DNA from: a virus
Direction: 5' to 3' (one strand)
Length of the DNA: 53,647 bases
IMG/VR virus record: IMGVR_UViG_3300042905_002653
Coordinates: 1 to 53,647 of that record
The notes beneath the pieces were generated by a model. It was not told the origin of the DNA, searched no databases, and saw only the letters and a program-made list of their open reading frames with translations. Positions 14,745-21,917 of the stretch are shown piece after piece. Every line of letters begins with the position of its first letter. Positions within the stretch are counted from its first letter, which is position 1. The position numbers and the translations under genes were made by a program.

Positions 14745-14948
14745 TCAGGCCTCCTCGACGGTGAAACCGCGCTGCCTGAACCATTCGGGCTCAGTCCCAA
14801 ACAGTTGAGCCGGGATCTTCTGCGATGCGATCGCGTGACAGTGCAGCCGGATCCGTTCGCACTCAAACCGCGGACAGGGATCGTCAGGGAGCCGGGTAAA
14901 GGTCCGGCCCTCAGCCTTGAACGTGTCGCCGACCTTGATGCGTCGCAT
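14745..14948 (-). CDS. hypothetical protein (67 aa)
   Basis: MRRIKVGDTFKAEGRTFTRL begins a small beta-barrel-like domain; CPRFECERIRLHCHAIAS follows, and the end is EWFRQRGFTVEEA. It follows the ArdC-like gene by 3 bases, so they are probably co-translated. Unknown. Confidence 0.55.
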   Translation of the reverse strand: MRRIKVGDTFKAEGRTFTRLPDDPCPRFECERIRLHCHAIASQKIPAQLFGTEPEWFRQRGFTVEEA

Positions 14949-14951
14949 GGC

Positions 14952-15890
14952 TCAGGCCTCCTCGGCTGGTGCCTCGGGCGCGATCAGGTCGGCCGCCTTC
15001 TTGGCTGCCCCCAGGGCCTTGAGCAGGGCCCGCGGGTCCTCCTTCAGCACCTGAATCCAGCTGTTCAGATAGCCGGCGTGGTGCTGCAGTTCAGAGCCGA
15101 TCTGCAGCCGGCGGCAGAGGATGGCGCTGCCCATCTCGGCCACCAGCTCCTCGCGTGCGTAGCTCGGGCTGCCGAACTGGCCGGACAAGTTGCGGGCAAG
15201 GCGGCTTTTGTGGCCGGTGCTGTGGATCGCTTCATGGGCCCACACCGCGGCGAAGTTCTCGCGGGTGTCAAAGGCTCGCGGCTCTGGCAGGGAGATCCGA
15301 TCCAAGCTCACGCTGTAGCAAGCGAGGGCGCCGCCGGTCTGGGCCTTGACCTCCCAGGCGGCCAGCACGTCCTCGGCATGGGCCAGGCGCTCGAGCTCGG
15401 GCCGGTTCTCGATGTTGCCGGTGGCCTCGTCGATGCGGCGGGCCAGGGCCCGGCCGGCGTCCTCGTCAACGCCCACCAGGTCGGCGGCATTGAACACGGG
15501 GACCAGCTTGTAGACGGTGAAGCTCCGGGCCTTGCTGCTGATTTCGCCGGGCTGGGCGTTGTCGTCCTCGATGGTGACGGGCCGTGGCTGGGCGATGCGG
15601 GCGGCCTTGCTGCCCTTGGCCGGGTGCCAGCCGTTGGCCTTGGCCTGGCCCGCTCCCATCCACAACGGCAGGGTGTTACCCCGGCTGAGGTTGCCCACCT
15701 CCAGCAGCAGGGGATTGCCCCCGCGGTACTGGTGGCCGGTGAGCAGGTTTCGGTGGGCGCAATCACCCACCCATGGACGCTGCCACGGGTTAAGGCCCTG
15801 CTCCATGAGGGCGATCAGATCGGCGGCCAGCTTTTCCTCAGGGGTGGGCCCGTCGTAGGTCCTGCGCTTGCGCGCTGCGGTCTTGGTCAT
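14952..15890 (-). CDS. ArdC-like antirestriction protein / zincin metallopeptidase
   Basis: 312 residues. The N-terminal ~150 residues match the ArdC ssDNA-binding domain (LIALMEQGLNPWQRPW, then YRGGNPLLLEV). The C-terminal half is a zincin-like metallopeptidase with HEAIH in AVWAHEAIHSTGH at about residues 218-222 and a downstream ELVAEMGSAIL that can give the third zinc ligand. ArdC proteins of plasmids and phages protect incoming DNA from restriction. Here it fits early entry of the phage genome, together with the methylase copies. A structured leader precedes it. Confidence 0.85.
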   Translation of the reverse strand: MTKTAARKRRTYDGPTPEEKLAADLIALMEQGLNPWQRPWVGDCAHRNLLTGHQYRGGNPLLLEVGNLSRGNTLPLWMGAGQAKANGWHPAKGSKAARIAQPRPVTIEDDNAQPGEISSKARSFTVYKLVPVFNAADLVGVDEDAGRALARRIDEATGNIENRPELERLAHAEDVLAAWEVKAQTGGALACYSVSLDRISLPEPRAFDTRENFAAVWAHEAIHSTGHKSRLARNLSGQFGSPSYAREELVAEMGSAILCRRLQIGSELQHHAGYLNSWIQVLKEDPRALLKALGAAKKAADLIAPEAPAEEA

Positions 15891-15966
15891 TGGTGGTGGT
15901 GGTGGTGGTGGTGGTGGTGTGCTGCTGAGGGCAGCAGGGAACCGCCGTAGCGGCTCCGGGCTGTCG
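15891..15966 (-). promoter_or_regulatory. double-hairpin plus CACC leader 1
   Basis: On the minus strand: CAGCCCGGAGC, hairpin GGAGCCGC/GCGGTTCC with loop TACG (a UNCG-type tetraloop), hairpin CTGCTG/CAGCAG with loop CCCT, then about eight ACC units up to the ATG of the ArdC-like gene. Same layout as 14657-14744. Confidence 0.6.
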
Positions 15967-16092
15967 TCAGTGGCTGGCTTTGCCGTAAGGCTTCCGGCCG
16001 CTGAGCTTTTGGCGTCGGTCGTGGTCGCGTGCTTCCGCGGCCGTCACCAGTGGCACCCGGTCCCAAACGGTCCCGGTGTTGGCTGCTGTCAT
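15967..16092 (-). CDS. tiny basic protein (41 aa)
   Basis: ATG 16092, MTAANTGTVWDRVPLVTAAE, basic C-terminus. ATGA overlap with the upstream gene (16089-16092) supports it. Unknown. Confidence 0.4.
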   Translation of the reverse strand: MTAANTGTVWDRVPLVTAAEARDHDRRQKLSGRKPYGKASH

Positions 16093-16340
16093 CGGTGCGC
16101 CCCCTTAGCGGTGTCCTGCATGGCTGCAGTGGGCGGCAGGGCGGGCACCGGCGGCACCAAGGCCGCGGCGATCATCCCGGCCGCTCCCAGGGCCGCGCAG
16201 GCCAGGCTGAAGGCGGGCGAGCTCCTAGTAGGCCGGCCGGCGCCAGTGGTGCGGCGTTGCAGCCGACGCGGCGCTGTGCGCCGTTTCGGATGCCCTGCCC
16301 CAGCCACAGCGCGCCAGGCCGGCTCGCGTGTGTAGGTCAT
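16089..16340 (-). CDS. small membrane protein (83 aa)
   Basis: From ATG 16340: basic N-terminal half (MTYTREPAWRAVAGAGHPKR), then a hydrophobic segment ACAALGAAGMIAAALVPPVP. ATG 16409 would add 23 residues but would include the palindrome at 16367-16382, so the later start is preferred. First gene of the leftward lysogeny-side operon. Unknown function. Confidence 0.45.
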   Translation of the reverse strand: MTYTREPAWRAVAGAGHPKRRTAPRRLQRRTTGAGRPTRSSPAFSLACAALGAAGMIAAALVPPVPALPPTAAMQDTAKGAHR

Positions 16341-16366
16341 CAGTTGTCCAGGTTCGGTGGTGGTGG

Positions 16367-16382
16367 TCTGCGTTGCTGCAGA
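16367..16382. promoter_or_regulatory. palindrome TCTGCA-N4-TGCAGA (11 of 12)
   Basis: TCTGCG-TTGC-TGCAGA, flanked so that GGTCTGC/GCAGACC makes a 7-bp perfect dyad. It lies 26 bases ahead of the leftward operon. Confidence 0.65.
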
Positions 16383-16488
16383 CCTTGCCAGTATGTAGGC
16401 AAACCGCATGGGTGCGGATTGGTTGGATGCTGGCGATCGTGTACTTGTAACAATTCGTTACCTGAGAATAGGAATGGGAACCATTCTC

Positions 16489-16513
16489 AAAAAAAAGGCA
16501 GGGCCGCAGCCCC
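16489..16513 (-). terminator. possible leftward terminator
   Basis: On the minus strand GGGGC-TGCG-GCCCT, then GCC and eight T residues. The stem is short. It could block late leftward transcription from entering the early region. Confidence 0.35.
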
Positions 16514-16596
16514 ACCAGCTCAACTCAGCGGATCCCCTATCCGTTGAAGGGCCAGGCGCCGCAGGCGATCGGGCAAGGGTGGGTGCTTGCTGGCCA

Positions 16597-16658
16597 GCAC
16601 CGGCGCCAGCAGGGCAGGCCCAGGCCCGCACCGGCGCCAGCAGGGCAGGCCCAGGCCC
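16597..16658. repeat. 31-base tandem repeat, two units plus a partial
   Basis: The unit beginning GCACCGGCGCCAGCAGGGCA is repeated exactly at 16597-16627 and 16628-16658 and starts a third time at 16659 before diverging. Extremely GC-rich and non-coding. Confidence 0.85.
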
Positions 16659-16805
16659 GCACCGGCCGGCCCAGGGCGGCCGCAGGCCCCCGGCAGGGGG
16701 GAACCGGCTGCTCCACGCGCAGGGGACCCCACCAGATCACGCGACCCAAAATCGACCTTCAGCGACGGGGCAGGTCAGCAGCGGGGGCGAGGGGCGGGTG
16801 AGAGT

Positions 16806-16821
16806 TCTGCGTGGATGCAGC
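16806..16821. promoter_or_regulatory. palindrome TCTGCA-N4-TGCAGA (10 of 12)
   Basis: TCTGCG-TGGA-TGCAGC in the divergent region. Confidence 0.45.
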
Positions 16822-16953
16822 TGGTGCGCCCTGCGGGCCAACCCGGCGGAAGCTGGGCGGCGGGGTGTGTGGTGTGGCGGGGCTGGTGGGTGTGGAGCCC
16901 GGCTGTAGGCGGGTTGGGGCTGTTGCGGCTGTGGGTGGGTCGTCTTGTTGTCC

Positions 16954-16978
16954 CTACTGGTTTTTCTCCCTCCAGTAG
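16954..16978. repeat. 7-bp inverted repeat
   Basis: CTACTGG (16954-16960) and CCAGTAG (16972-16978) flank a pyrimidine loop. Possible operator or stem-loop. Confidence 0.5.
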
Positions 16979-17000
16979 AGAGATCAGAGATCACGCAAAG

Positions 17001-17016
17001 TTTGCAGTGGTGCAGA
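17001..17016. promoter_or_regulatory. palindrome TCTGCA-N4-TGCAGA (11 of 12)
   Basis: TTTGCA-GTGG-TGCAGA, 150 bases ahead of the RepL-like gene. Confidence 0.6.
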
Positions 17017-17106
17017 GGGCCCTGGTGGGGCTACATTGCAGTCATGTGAAATCTGCAGGTAGCAAACCCCTTGCCCTCACTGGGTCGGATCCAGCGAGAG
17101 CAACTT

Positions 17107-17129
17107 CCTAGGAGGCCTTGCCTACTAGG
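17107..17129. promoter_or_regulatory. CCTAG hairpin before the RepL-like gene
   Basis: CCTAG pairs with CTAGG, then a G-A mismatch, then AGGC pairs with GCCT around a CTT loop. Its right arm contains the dyad CCTACTAGG. Same design as 9375-9407. Confidence 0.55.
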
Positions 17130-17166
17130 TTTGGGGCGCCTGCGGGACCTGTGAAACCGCGAGCAC

Positions 17167-17577
17167 ATGAAGCCTAGAGAGGACGGTCAAGAGGACTTCT
17201 GCATGGTTGGATTCGAGGCCATCAGCGAGCTGGTGGGTGCTGCCACCCGGGAGAAGCGGCTGCAGCCCCGCGACGGAACGGTGTTGTGGATGGTGGTGGC
17301 CAGCGTCAACTGGCGCAGCGGGCGGGCCAGCGTGACGGCCGCGGCCATTGCCAGCGACCTGGGGCTCAAGATGACGCAGTGCGCCTCCTCGATCCGACGG
17401 CTGCAGGCCGAGGGTTTGATCGCCCGCGGCATCGACCCCAGATCGCGGCACTCGTTCTTCCTGCTCAACCCCCGCTTGAGCTGGGTTGGGTCAACGCAAC
17501 GCCGCGGCCACCTCTACAAGCAATGGGACGAGCTGACGAAGATCCCCAAGCTGGATGAGTTGGACGAGGCTGGGTAG
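17167..17577 (+). CDS. RepL-like winged-helix protein
   Basis: 136 residues. A winged helix is visible: VTAAAIASDLGLKMTQCASS, then IRRLQAEGLIARGIDPRSRH, then FFLLNPRLSWVGSTQRRGHL. The 'LNPxL...G...R' ending resembles RepL-type plasmid replication proteins and related phage regulators. First gene of the plus-strand block, opposite to the early operon; it could regulate the divergent region or act in replication. Function inferred from fold only. Confidence 0.6.
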   Translation: MKPREDGQEDFCMVGFEAISELVGAATREKRLQPRDGTVLWMVVASVNWRSGRASVTAAAIASDLGLKMTQCASSIRRLQAEGLIARGIDPRSRHSFFLLNPRLSWVGSTQRRGHLYKQWDELTKIPKLDELDEAG

Positions 17578-17588
17578 GGTGTGACTGC

Positions 17589-17604
17589 TCTCCACCGCTG
17601 CAGC
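17589..17604. promoter_or_regulatory. palindrome TCTGCA-N4-TGCAGA (10 of 12)
   Basis: TCTCCA-CCGC-TGCAGC, ending one base ahead of the ATG at 17606. Confidence 0.45.
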
Positions 17605-17605
17605 G

Positions 17606-17938
17606 ATGTCTGCCAACCAGTCGGCCAACGTCTACCTGGACAGCGCGGTGCGGTGTGCGATGAGCAAGTTCAACGGGTCGGTGGTGCCGCTGTGGCGCAT
17701 CTGGCGGCGGATTGTTGAGCTCGGTGCTGCAGCCCCAGCGTTCATCGCCCCGCAGGTCACGGCGGTCCAAGCACGGGTGACGGGCTTGAACGCACTCACC
17801 AAGTCGGCGCTGGCGGCGCTGCTGCTGGCGGACTGGGGGGAGACGGTGGACCCGGACAATTTCACCAAGAACCAGCTGATCGAGAAGGTGCTGGCCTACG
17901 AGGGCACTTGGGTGGAAGTGGGCTACACGGTCGGTTGA
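17606..17938 (+). CDS. hypothetical protein upstream of large terminase (110 aa)
   Basis: MSANQSANVYLDSAVRCAMS, an Ala-rich helical middle, then a segment reminiscent of a SAP-type helix-turn (LTKSALAALLLADWGETVDP, NFTKNQLIEKVLAYEG). It lies 130 bases ahead of the large terminase on the same strand and could be a packaging accessory protein; the protein at 19822-20088 fits a small terminase better. Confidence 0.55.
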   Translation: MSANQSANVYLDSAVRCAMSKFNGSVVPLWRIWRRIVELGAAAPAFIAPQVTAVQARVTGLNALTKSALAALLLADWGETVDPDNFTKNQLIEKVLAYEGTWVEVGYTVG

Positions 17939-18068
17939 GCTACATTGTGATGACCTGCTGGGGTGGTTCCCGGGGTTCCACTGAATCGAGAGCAGCAGCG
18001 AAAGCTCTGATTCATGTGATTCGGTGGTGGTGTGAGGGCCTTTCTGCTCCGGCAGGGGGGCTCTCTGC

Positions 18069-19832
18069 ATGAGCGTCTACCCCATCCCGCCCGAACTGGG
18101 CATCGGCCGGTTCGCGTACTTCTTCTGCTACATCCTGCGGGAGCTGGGGCTGGCCGAGGAGCCGACCAAGCAGCAGCTGCGGATCTGCGAATGGGATGAG
18201 GTGGGCCCCGACCGGACGGTGACGGTTGGGTTCCGCGGGATTGCCAAGAGCACGATCAGCGGCGCCAGGGCGCTGCATCGGCTGCGCATCGACCCGGAGG
18301 GGGAGAAGATCCTGATCCCCGGTGCGACCGAGACCAAGGCCGAGGAGATCACCACCTTCATGCAGCGGTGCATCCGGGAGATCGACCTGCTGCAGTGCTT
18401 GGCGCCAAGGGATAACCAGCGGCAGTCCGTGCTGGCGTTTGATGTGGGCCCAGCAATCATCGGCGGTGACGGTGCGCCATCGGTGCGGGCGTGCGGGATC
18501 CTCAGCCCCTCGTTGACCGGCAAGCGGGCCACGATGATCATCCCGGATGACATCGAGACGCTCACCAACTCGATCACACCGCTGAAGCAGGAGCGGTTGT
18601 GGCAGGCCACCACGGAGTTCGAGTCGATCCTGCTGCCGGATGCGGGGCAGCCGCTGCCGCGGCAGATCAGCTTCCGCGGCACGCCGCACCTCGAAACCTC
18701 GATGTACTGGCGGCTGGTGCGCGAGCGCGGGTACAAGATGCGGATGTGGCCGGCCCGCTACCCCAAGCCGGATGAGCTGGATGTCTACGACGGCTGCCTC
18801 GACCCGCTGATGGTGGAGGAGGTGACCACCCATCCGCAGCTGGTGGGTGAGCCGACGGACCCCGAACGGTTCGATGACACGGAGCTGGTCAAGCGGGAGA
18901 CGGGCAGCACCAAGGCCAGCTGGCAGCTGCAGTACATGCTCAACTGCCGGCTGAGCACCCTCGACAAGTTCCCCATCCGCCTGGGGGATCTGATCGTGAT
19001 GGCGCTGGACGGGAAGGCGCTGCCGGAGGTGGTGAGCTGGGCATCAGGGTCGGAGCAGCGGATCAACGAGCTGCCCTGCGTGGGCCTTGGCGCTGACCGC
19101 TACTACCACCGGCCGATGACCGTTCAGGGGTGGCTGGCGAAGGCAGAGAAGTGGCGCAGCGTGCTGGCGATCGACCCATCCGGCCGCGGCAGTGACGAAC
19201 TGGCCTGGGCGGTGGTGGCAGAGCTGAACGGCAACCTGTTCCTGCTCGAATCCGGTGGCACCACCCGAGGGTATGAGGACGATGTGCTGGTGATGCTGGC
19301 GAAGATCGCCAAGCGGTGGGAGGTGAACGCTGTGATCCCTGAGCCCAACTTCGGCGATGGGATGTTCAGCAAGATCCTGCAGCCGGTGATGCAGCGCATC
19401 TACCCCTGCTCAATCGAGGAGGCGCCCAGATCAGCTGGGCAGAAGGAGCGGCGCATCATCGACGTGCTGGCGCCACTGGTGCAGCAGCACCGGCTCGTAG
19501 TGAACAGCGAGCTGATCCGCAAGGACTGGGAGGGCGCAGAGCGGGACGTGGACACGGGCCACCCTCGGTCACTGATGTACCAGCTGAGCCGGATCACGAC
19601 CGACCGGGGGAGCCTGCTGTACTACGACCGGATCGACGCCCTGGCGATCGCTGCAGCCCATTTCGTGGAAGCCGCGGCCCAGGACCAGGAGCGAGCAGCC
19701 CGAAGGCGCCAGGAGGAGCTGGTAGAGGCCTCCCTGGCGGCGTGGTTCGATGAGACGGGGGCGCGTGTGGATGCGCTGGCGCTGGGGATCATCCCAAAGG
19801 GCAGCGGCGCCACCGGTGGCGTCAGGCGCTAG
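18069..19832 (+). CDS. terminase large subunit (T7 gp19-like)
   Basis: 587 residues (T7 gp19: 586). Walker A-like GFRGIAKST at about residues 54-62, Walker B TMIIPDDIE near 155-163, and the RNase H-like nuclease starting LAIDPSGRGSDELAWAVVAE near 365, with a further acidic residue in DRIDALAIAAAHF near the C-terminus. It cuts concatemers and pumps DNA into proheads through the portal. Unlike in T7, the gene is on the strand opposite to the virion genes. Its last 11 bases overlap the convergent small terminase gene. Confidence 0.9.
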   Translation: MSVYPIPPELGIGRFAYFFCYILRELGLAEEPTKQQLRICEWDEVGPDRTVTVGFRGIAKSTISGARALHRLRIDPEGEKILIPGATETKAEEITTFMQRCIREIDLLQCLAPRDNQRQSVLAFDVGPAIIGGDGAPSVRACGILSPSLTGKRATMIIPDDIETLTNSITPLKQERLWQATTEFESILLPDAGQPLPRQISFRGTPHLETSMYWRLVRERGYKMRMWPARYPKPDELDVYDGCLDPLMVEEVTTHPQLVGEPTDPERFDDTELVKRETGSTKASWQLQYMLNCRLSTLDKFPIRLGDLIVMALDGKALPEVVSWASGSEQRINELPCVGLGADRYYHRPMTVQGWLAKAEKWRSVLAIDPSGRGSDELAWAVVAELNGNLFLLESGGTTRGYEDDVLVMLAKIAKRWEVNAVIPEPNFGDGMFSKILQPVMQRIYPCSIEEAPRSAGQKERRIIDVLAPLVQQHRLVVNSELIRKDWEGAERDVDTGHPRSLMYQLSRITTDRGSLLYYDRIDALAIAAAHFVEAAAQDQERAARRRQEELVEASLAAWFDETGARVDALALGIIPKGSGATGGVRR

Positions 19833-20088
19833 CCGGCGGGCGGATCGGCACCACCTTGGCCTTCTCCTCCAGCGTGCCGAAGCTGTGCAGCTTGCTGGCC
19901 ATCCGCTTCATCGCATCAGCAGCGGTGCCCTCGATCGGTGCGGCGCTGATGTTGTTCTGCTTCATCAGCTGGGTGAACAGTCGCCGATCCTCGGCGCTGG
20001 CATCACCGTTGCGGATCTTTTCGACCAGCTCATTGACGATGAGCTTGTGGCCCTCGTCATAGAGCTCTCGCAAATCGCTATCAGCCAC
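19822..20088 (-). CDS. probable terminase small subunit
   Basis: 88 residues from GTG 20088 (T7 gp18: 89). The core LRELYDEGHKLIVNELVEKI then RNGDASAEDRRLFTQLMKQN matches the pattern of T7-like small terminases, in which a short helical domain is followed by 'GxAtaxxlxxaxxxLKdNgI'. An ATG at 20118 would add 10 residues, but it would run through the palindrome at 20090-20105 and overlap the lysin start. It is convergent with the large terminase, an unusual arrangement. Confidence 0.6.
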   Translation of the reverse strand: MADSDLRELYDEGHKLIVNELVEKIRNGDASAEDRRLFTQLMKQNNISAAPIEGTAADAMKRMASKLHSFGTLEEKAKVVPIRPPASA

Positions 20089-20089
20089 G

Positions 20090-20105
20090 GTTGCATGGGT
20101 GCAGA
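20090..20105. promoter_or_regulatory. palindrome TCTGCA-N4-TGCAGA (10 of 12)
   Basis: GTTGCA-TGGG-TGCAGA, one base from the small terminase GTG and 11 bases ahead of the lysin ATG. A single symmetrical site between two divergent genes. Confidence 0.5.
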
Positions 20106-20116
20106 GATCTGTCCCC

Positions 20117-20944
20117 ATGATGACAAAGGCCCAGACTGGCGACTACGCCGAACACTTCGACCCCAGCAAGCCCAACCACCGCGATTGGTTGCTGGCGGTT
20201 CTGGGCCGGGTGATGGCGCACGAGCCCCAGTCCTTTCTTGACCCTGGCAACTCTCTGCACCGTGAATGGCTGAAAGCGCTGCTCGATCAGCTGCTGAAGC
20301 ATGAGCCGGATGCGCTGAAAGAAGGCGGCAAGCTGCGCGAGCTATGGAAGGCTGACGCCACGGTGAAGGCTGCCAACCCGCTGGTTGGCGTGCCCTACTA
20401 CAGCCAGCGCGACTCGGGCCAGGTCAGCCAGCGGGATCGAACTTGTTTCTCGTCCAGTTGCGCAATGCTCCTGGAGGCCGTCAAGCCCGGGACGCTGAAA
20501 GGGGCCAACGGAGACGACCAGTACCTGGCGGTGGTGCAGCGCTTTGGGGATACCACTGACCCAGCAGCGCAAATCAAGGCCCTGGCGCACTACGGGGTGA
20601 CGGCCGAGCGGGTGATGGATGCCGATTTCCAACTGATCGAGCGTCAGATCGCCCGCGGCATCCCCGTGCCCTGCGGCTATCTGCATCGCGGTCATGTTGA
20701 CCGGCCGCAAGGCGGCGGCCACTGGCTGACCGTTTATGGGCACACCTCAACCCATGTGACTGTCCACGACCCCTGGGGCGAACCCGACCTGATCAGCGGC
20801 GCCACTCTCGACGCCAACGGCAAGGGGCTGCGCTTCACCCGCCTCAACTTCGGCAAGCGATGGATGGTCGAGCCGATTGGCGGCGGTGCCCACCGCTACG
20901 CCCCTGGCAAGGGCTGGGCCATGGTCGTCCACGCCGTCCGCTGA
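20117..20944 (+). CDS. C39-like peptidase, candidate endolysin
   Basis: 275 residues from ATG 20117 (or 20120). The C-terminal two thirds resemble peptidase C39-like proteins: VPYYSQRDS, catalytic Cys in RTCFSSSCAML, His in GGGHWLTVYG, Asp in VHDPWGEPD. The N-terminal third has two similar ~28-residue units (HRDWLLAVLGRVMAHEP and HREWLKALLDQLLKHEP), probably a binding domain. Located beside the terminases and a cluster of tiny membrane proteins, it is the best candidate for host-wall lysis. An upstream in-frame GTG is less likely. Confidence 0.7.
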   Translation: MMTKAQTGDYAEHFDPSKPNHRDWLLAVLGRVMAHEPQSFLDPGNSLHREWLKALLDQLLKHEPDALKEGGKLRELWKADATVKAANPLVGVPYYSQRDSGQVSQRDRTCFSSSCAMLLEAVKPGTLKGANGDDQYLAVVQRFGDTTDPAAQIKALAHYGVTAERVMDADFQLIERQIARGIPVPCGYLHRGHVDRPQGGGHWLTVYGHTSTHVTVHDPWGEPDLISGATLDANGKGLRFTRLNFGKRWMVEPIGGGAHRYAPGKGWAMVVHAVR

Positions 20945-21130
20945 CACCCACGGCAGTGCCGGCAGGCGGCCGCCAGAGAGGCCTCTGAGGCGCTTCGGGA
21001 GGCTGGTGCCGATGAAGTGGCCGGCGGGTTCGATGAAGGCCTTGAGCGCGACCAGCTGGACCATCCTGGCCAGCAGGGATGCCGCCACGATGTCCCCGAC
21101 AATGCGGACATCGTCCAGGGACCACTTCAT
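20747..21130 (-). CDS. small membrane-associated protein, 3' end antisense to lysin
   Basis: 127 residues if read to the stop at 20747. The N-terminus MKWSLDDVRIVGDIVAASLL continues as a hydrophobic helix (ARMVQLVALKAFIEPAGHFI). The last ~60 residues are antisense to the lysin gene and have shadow-like composition, so the original stop may have been lost. ATGA overlap with the upstream gene (21127-21130) supports the start. Confidence 0.45.
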   Translation of the reverse strand: MKWSLDDVRIVGDIVAASLLARMVQLVALKAFIEPAGHFIGTSLPKRLRGLSGGRLPALPWVSADGVDDHGPALARGVAVGTAANRLDHPSLAEVEAGEAQPLAVGVESGAADQVGFAPGVVDSHMG

Positions 21131-21378
21131 GGGTCGTGGTGGACGAAGCGCCCCTTCTCGTCGCGGGGTCGCTCGATGCCGGCAGGCGGGCGGCGCAGCT
21201 CGGGGTTTTCGGTCCAGTAGCCCTGCTCGTAGGACTTCTTGGCCACGGAGAGGCCCATGACAGCCAGGGCGGTGTTCCAGCGCTCAGCCGTCCAGCCGCC
21301 GGTGCCGGCGTAGATCAGGCCGACGGCAACGGGAAGGATCAGGGAGATGTCGAACTGGCCGGTGATGCGTGTCCTCAT
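21127..21378 (-). CDS. small membrane protein (83 aa), holin candidate
   Basis: One hydrophobic segment (FDISLILPVAVGLIYAGTGG), a second weaker one (ALAVMGLSVAKKS), and a charged C-terminus with RPRDEKGRFVHHD. It is in the lysis region and ATGA-coupled on both sides. The holin role is inferred from size and position only. Confidence 0.5.
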   Translation of the reverse strand: MRTRITGQFDISLILPVAVGLIYAGTGGWTAERWNTALAVMGLSVAKKSYEQGYWTENPELRRPPAGIERPRDEKGRFVHHDP

Positions 21379-21554
21379 CGGTCGCCCTCAAGGTGCCTGA
21401 TCCGGCTTTCGTGGTTCTCAAGCCATTGCTGCACTGCCTGGAGGGTCGAGGTGATCTTGCCCTCGAAGCGACCTGTCACGAATGCGATGCGCCAGAGCGC
21501 TGCTACGCCAGCACCGCTTATGCCAAGAAGCGTGAGGGATTCGGCAATGCCCAC
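21375..21554 (-). CDS. small membrane protein with coiled-coil tail (59 aa)
   Basis: From GTG 21554: GIAESLTLLGISGAGVAALW as a membrane helix, then FEGKITSTLQAVQQWLENHE and SRIRHLEGDR as an amphipathic helix. This layout is common among small phage holins and Rz-like proteins. The longer frame to 21734 begins with a Cys/Trp-rich shadow of the next gene. Confidence 0.5.
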   Translation of the reverse strand: MGIAESLTLLGISGAGVAALWRIAFVTGRFEGKITSTLQAVQQWLENHESRIRHLEGDR

Positions 21555-21621
21555 GGCGAGCTGGTCTGCACTGCTGCAGCGTAACGACCAGGCAAGAGGC
21601 GGCAAGTACCCGCCGGCTGCG

Positions 21622-21756
21622 CTACGGCTGCACCAGATCAGACCCCATCCAGTCGCCGGGGATCGCCAGCAGCAGCGCCAACGGCAGGGGCAGGGCACCC
21701 AGCAGCCAGACCATCCCAGCAGCCACCAGGGCAACGGCAGCGGCGAATCGGATCAA
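21622..21756 (-). CDS. very hydrophobic small protein (44 aa)
   Basis: TTG 21756 overlaps the TGA of the upstream gene (TTGA). Two hydrophobic helices (FAAAVALVAAGMVWLLGALP and LPLALLLAIPGDWM). Possible pinholin-like protein; the rare start codon lowers confidence. Confidence 0.4.
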   Translation of the reverse strand: MIRFAAAVALVAAGMVWLLGALPLPLALLLAIPGDWMGSDLVQP

Positions 21757-21917
21757 GCCGGGCGTTCTTCCTCCAGCAGCCACTGCGCAATCAGCCGCCA
21801 CTGGTCCGGGGAGAGCGATGGCCTGGCGTGCAGGTAGTCGGCACGTTCATCAGCATCCCGTAGCAATCGCCGGGCGAGCTGTCGCTTGTGGTCGCAAATT
21901 ACTCTTACTCGGTCCAT
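21753..21917 (-). CDS. small basic helical protein (54 aa)
   Basis: ATG 21917, MDRVRVICDHKRQLARRLLR, ending in an acidic helix (LSPDQWRLIAQWLLEEERPA). Soluble, located between two membrane proteins. Unknown. Confidence 0.45.
   Translation of the reverse strand: MDRVRVICDHKRQLARRLLRDADERADYLHARPSLSPDQWRLIAQWLLEEERPA

Larger units (their letters stand above)
16341..17166. other. divergent intergenic region
   Basis: About 825 bases between the leftward operon and the rightward terminase block, with no convincing gene. It contains three copies of the TCTGCA palindrome, a terminator-like site, a 31-base tandem repeat, an inverted repeat at 16954-16978 and a CCTAG hairpin at 17107-17129. In T7-like gene order the ends of the linear genome would fall near here. 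It probably holds divergent promoters and perhaps packaging or replication sites. Confidence 0.6.

Noticed and set aside
16464-16488. Rightward hairpin GAGAAT/ATTCTC followed by A residues
   Set aside because: A-run follows instead of a T-run, so it is not a plus-strand terminator; the stem is only six pairs.
18053-18070. TCTGCA half-site before the large terminase
   Set aside because: Only the left half matches; the right half matches two of six.
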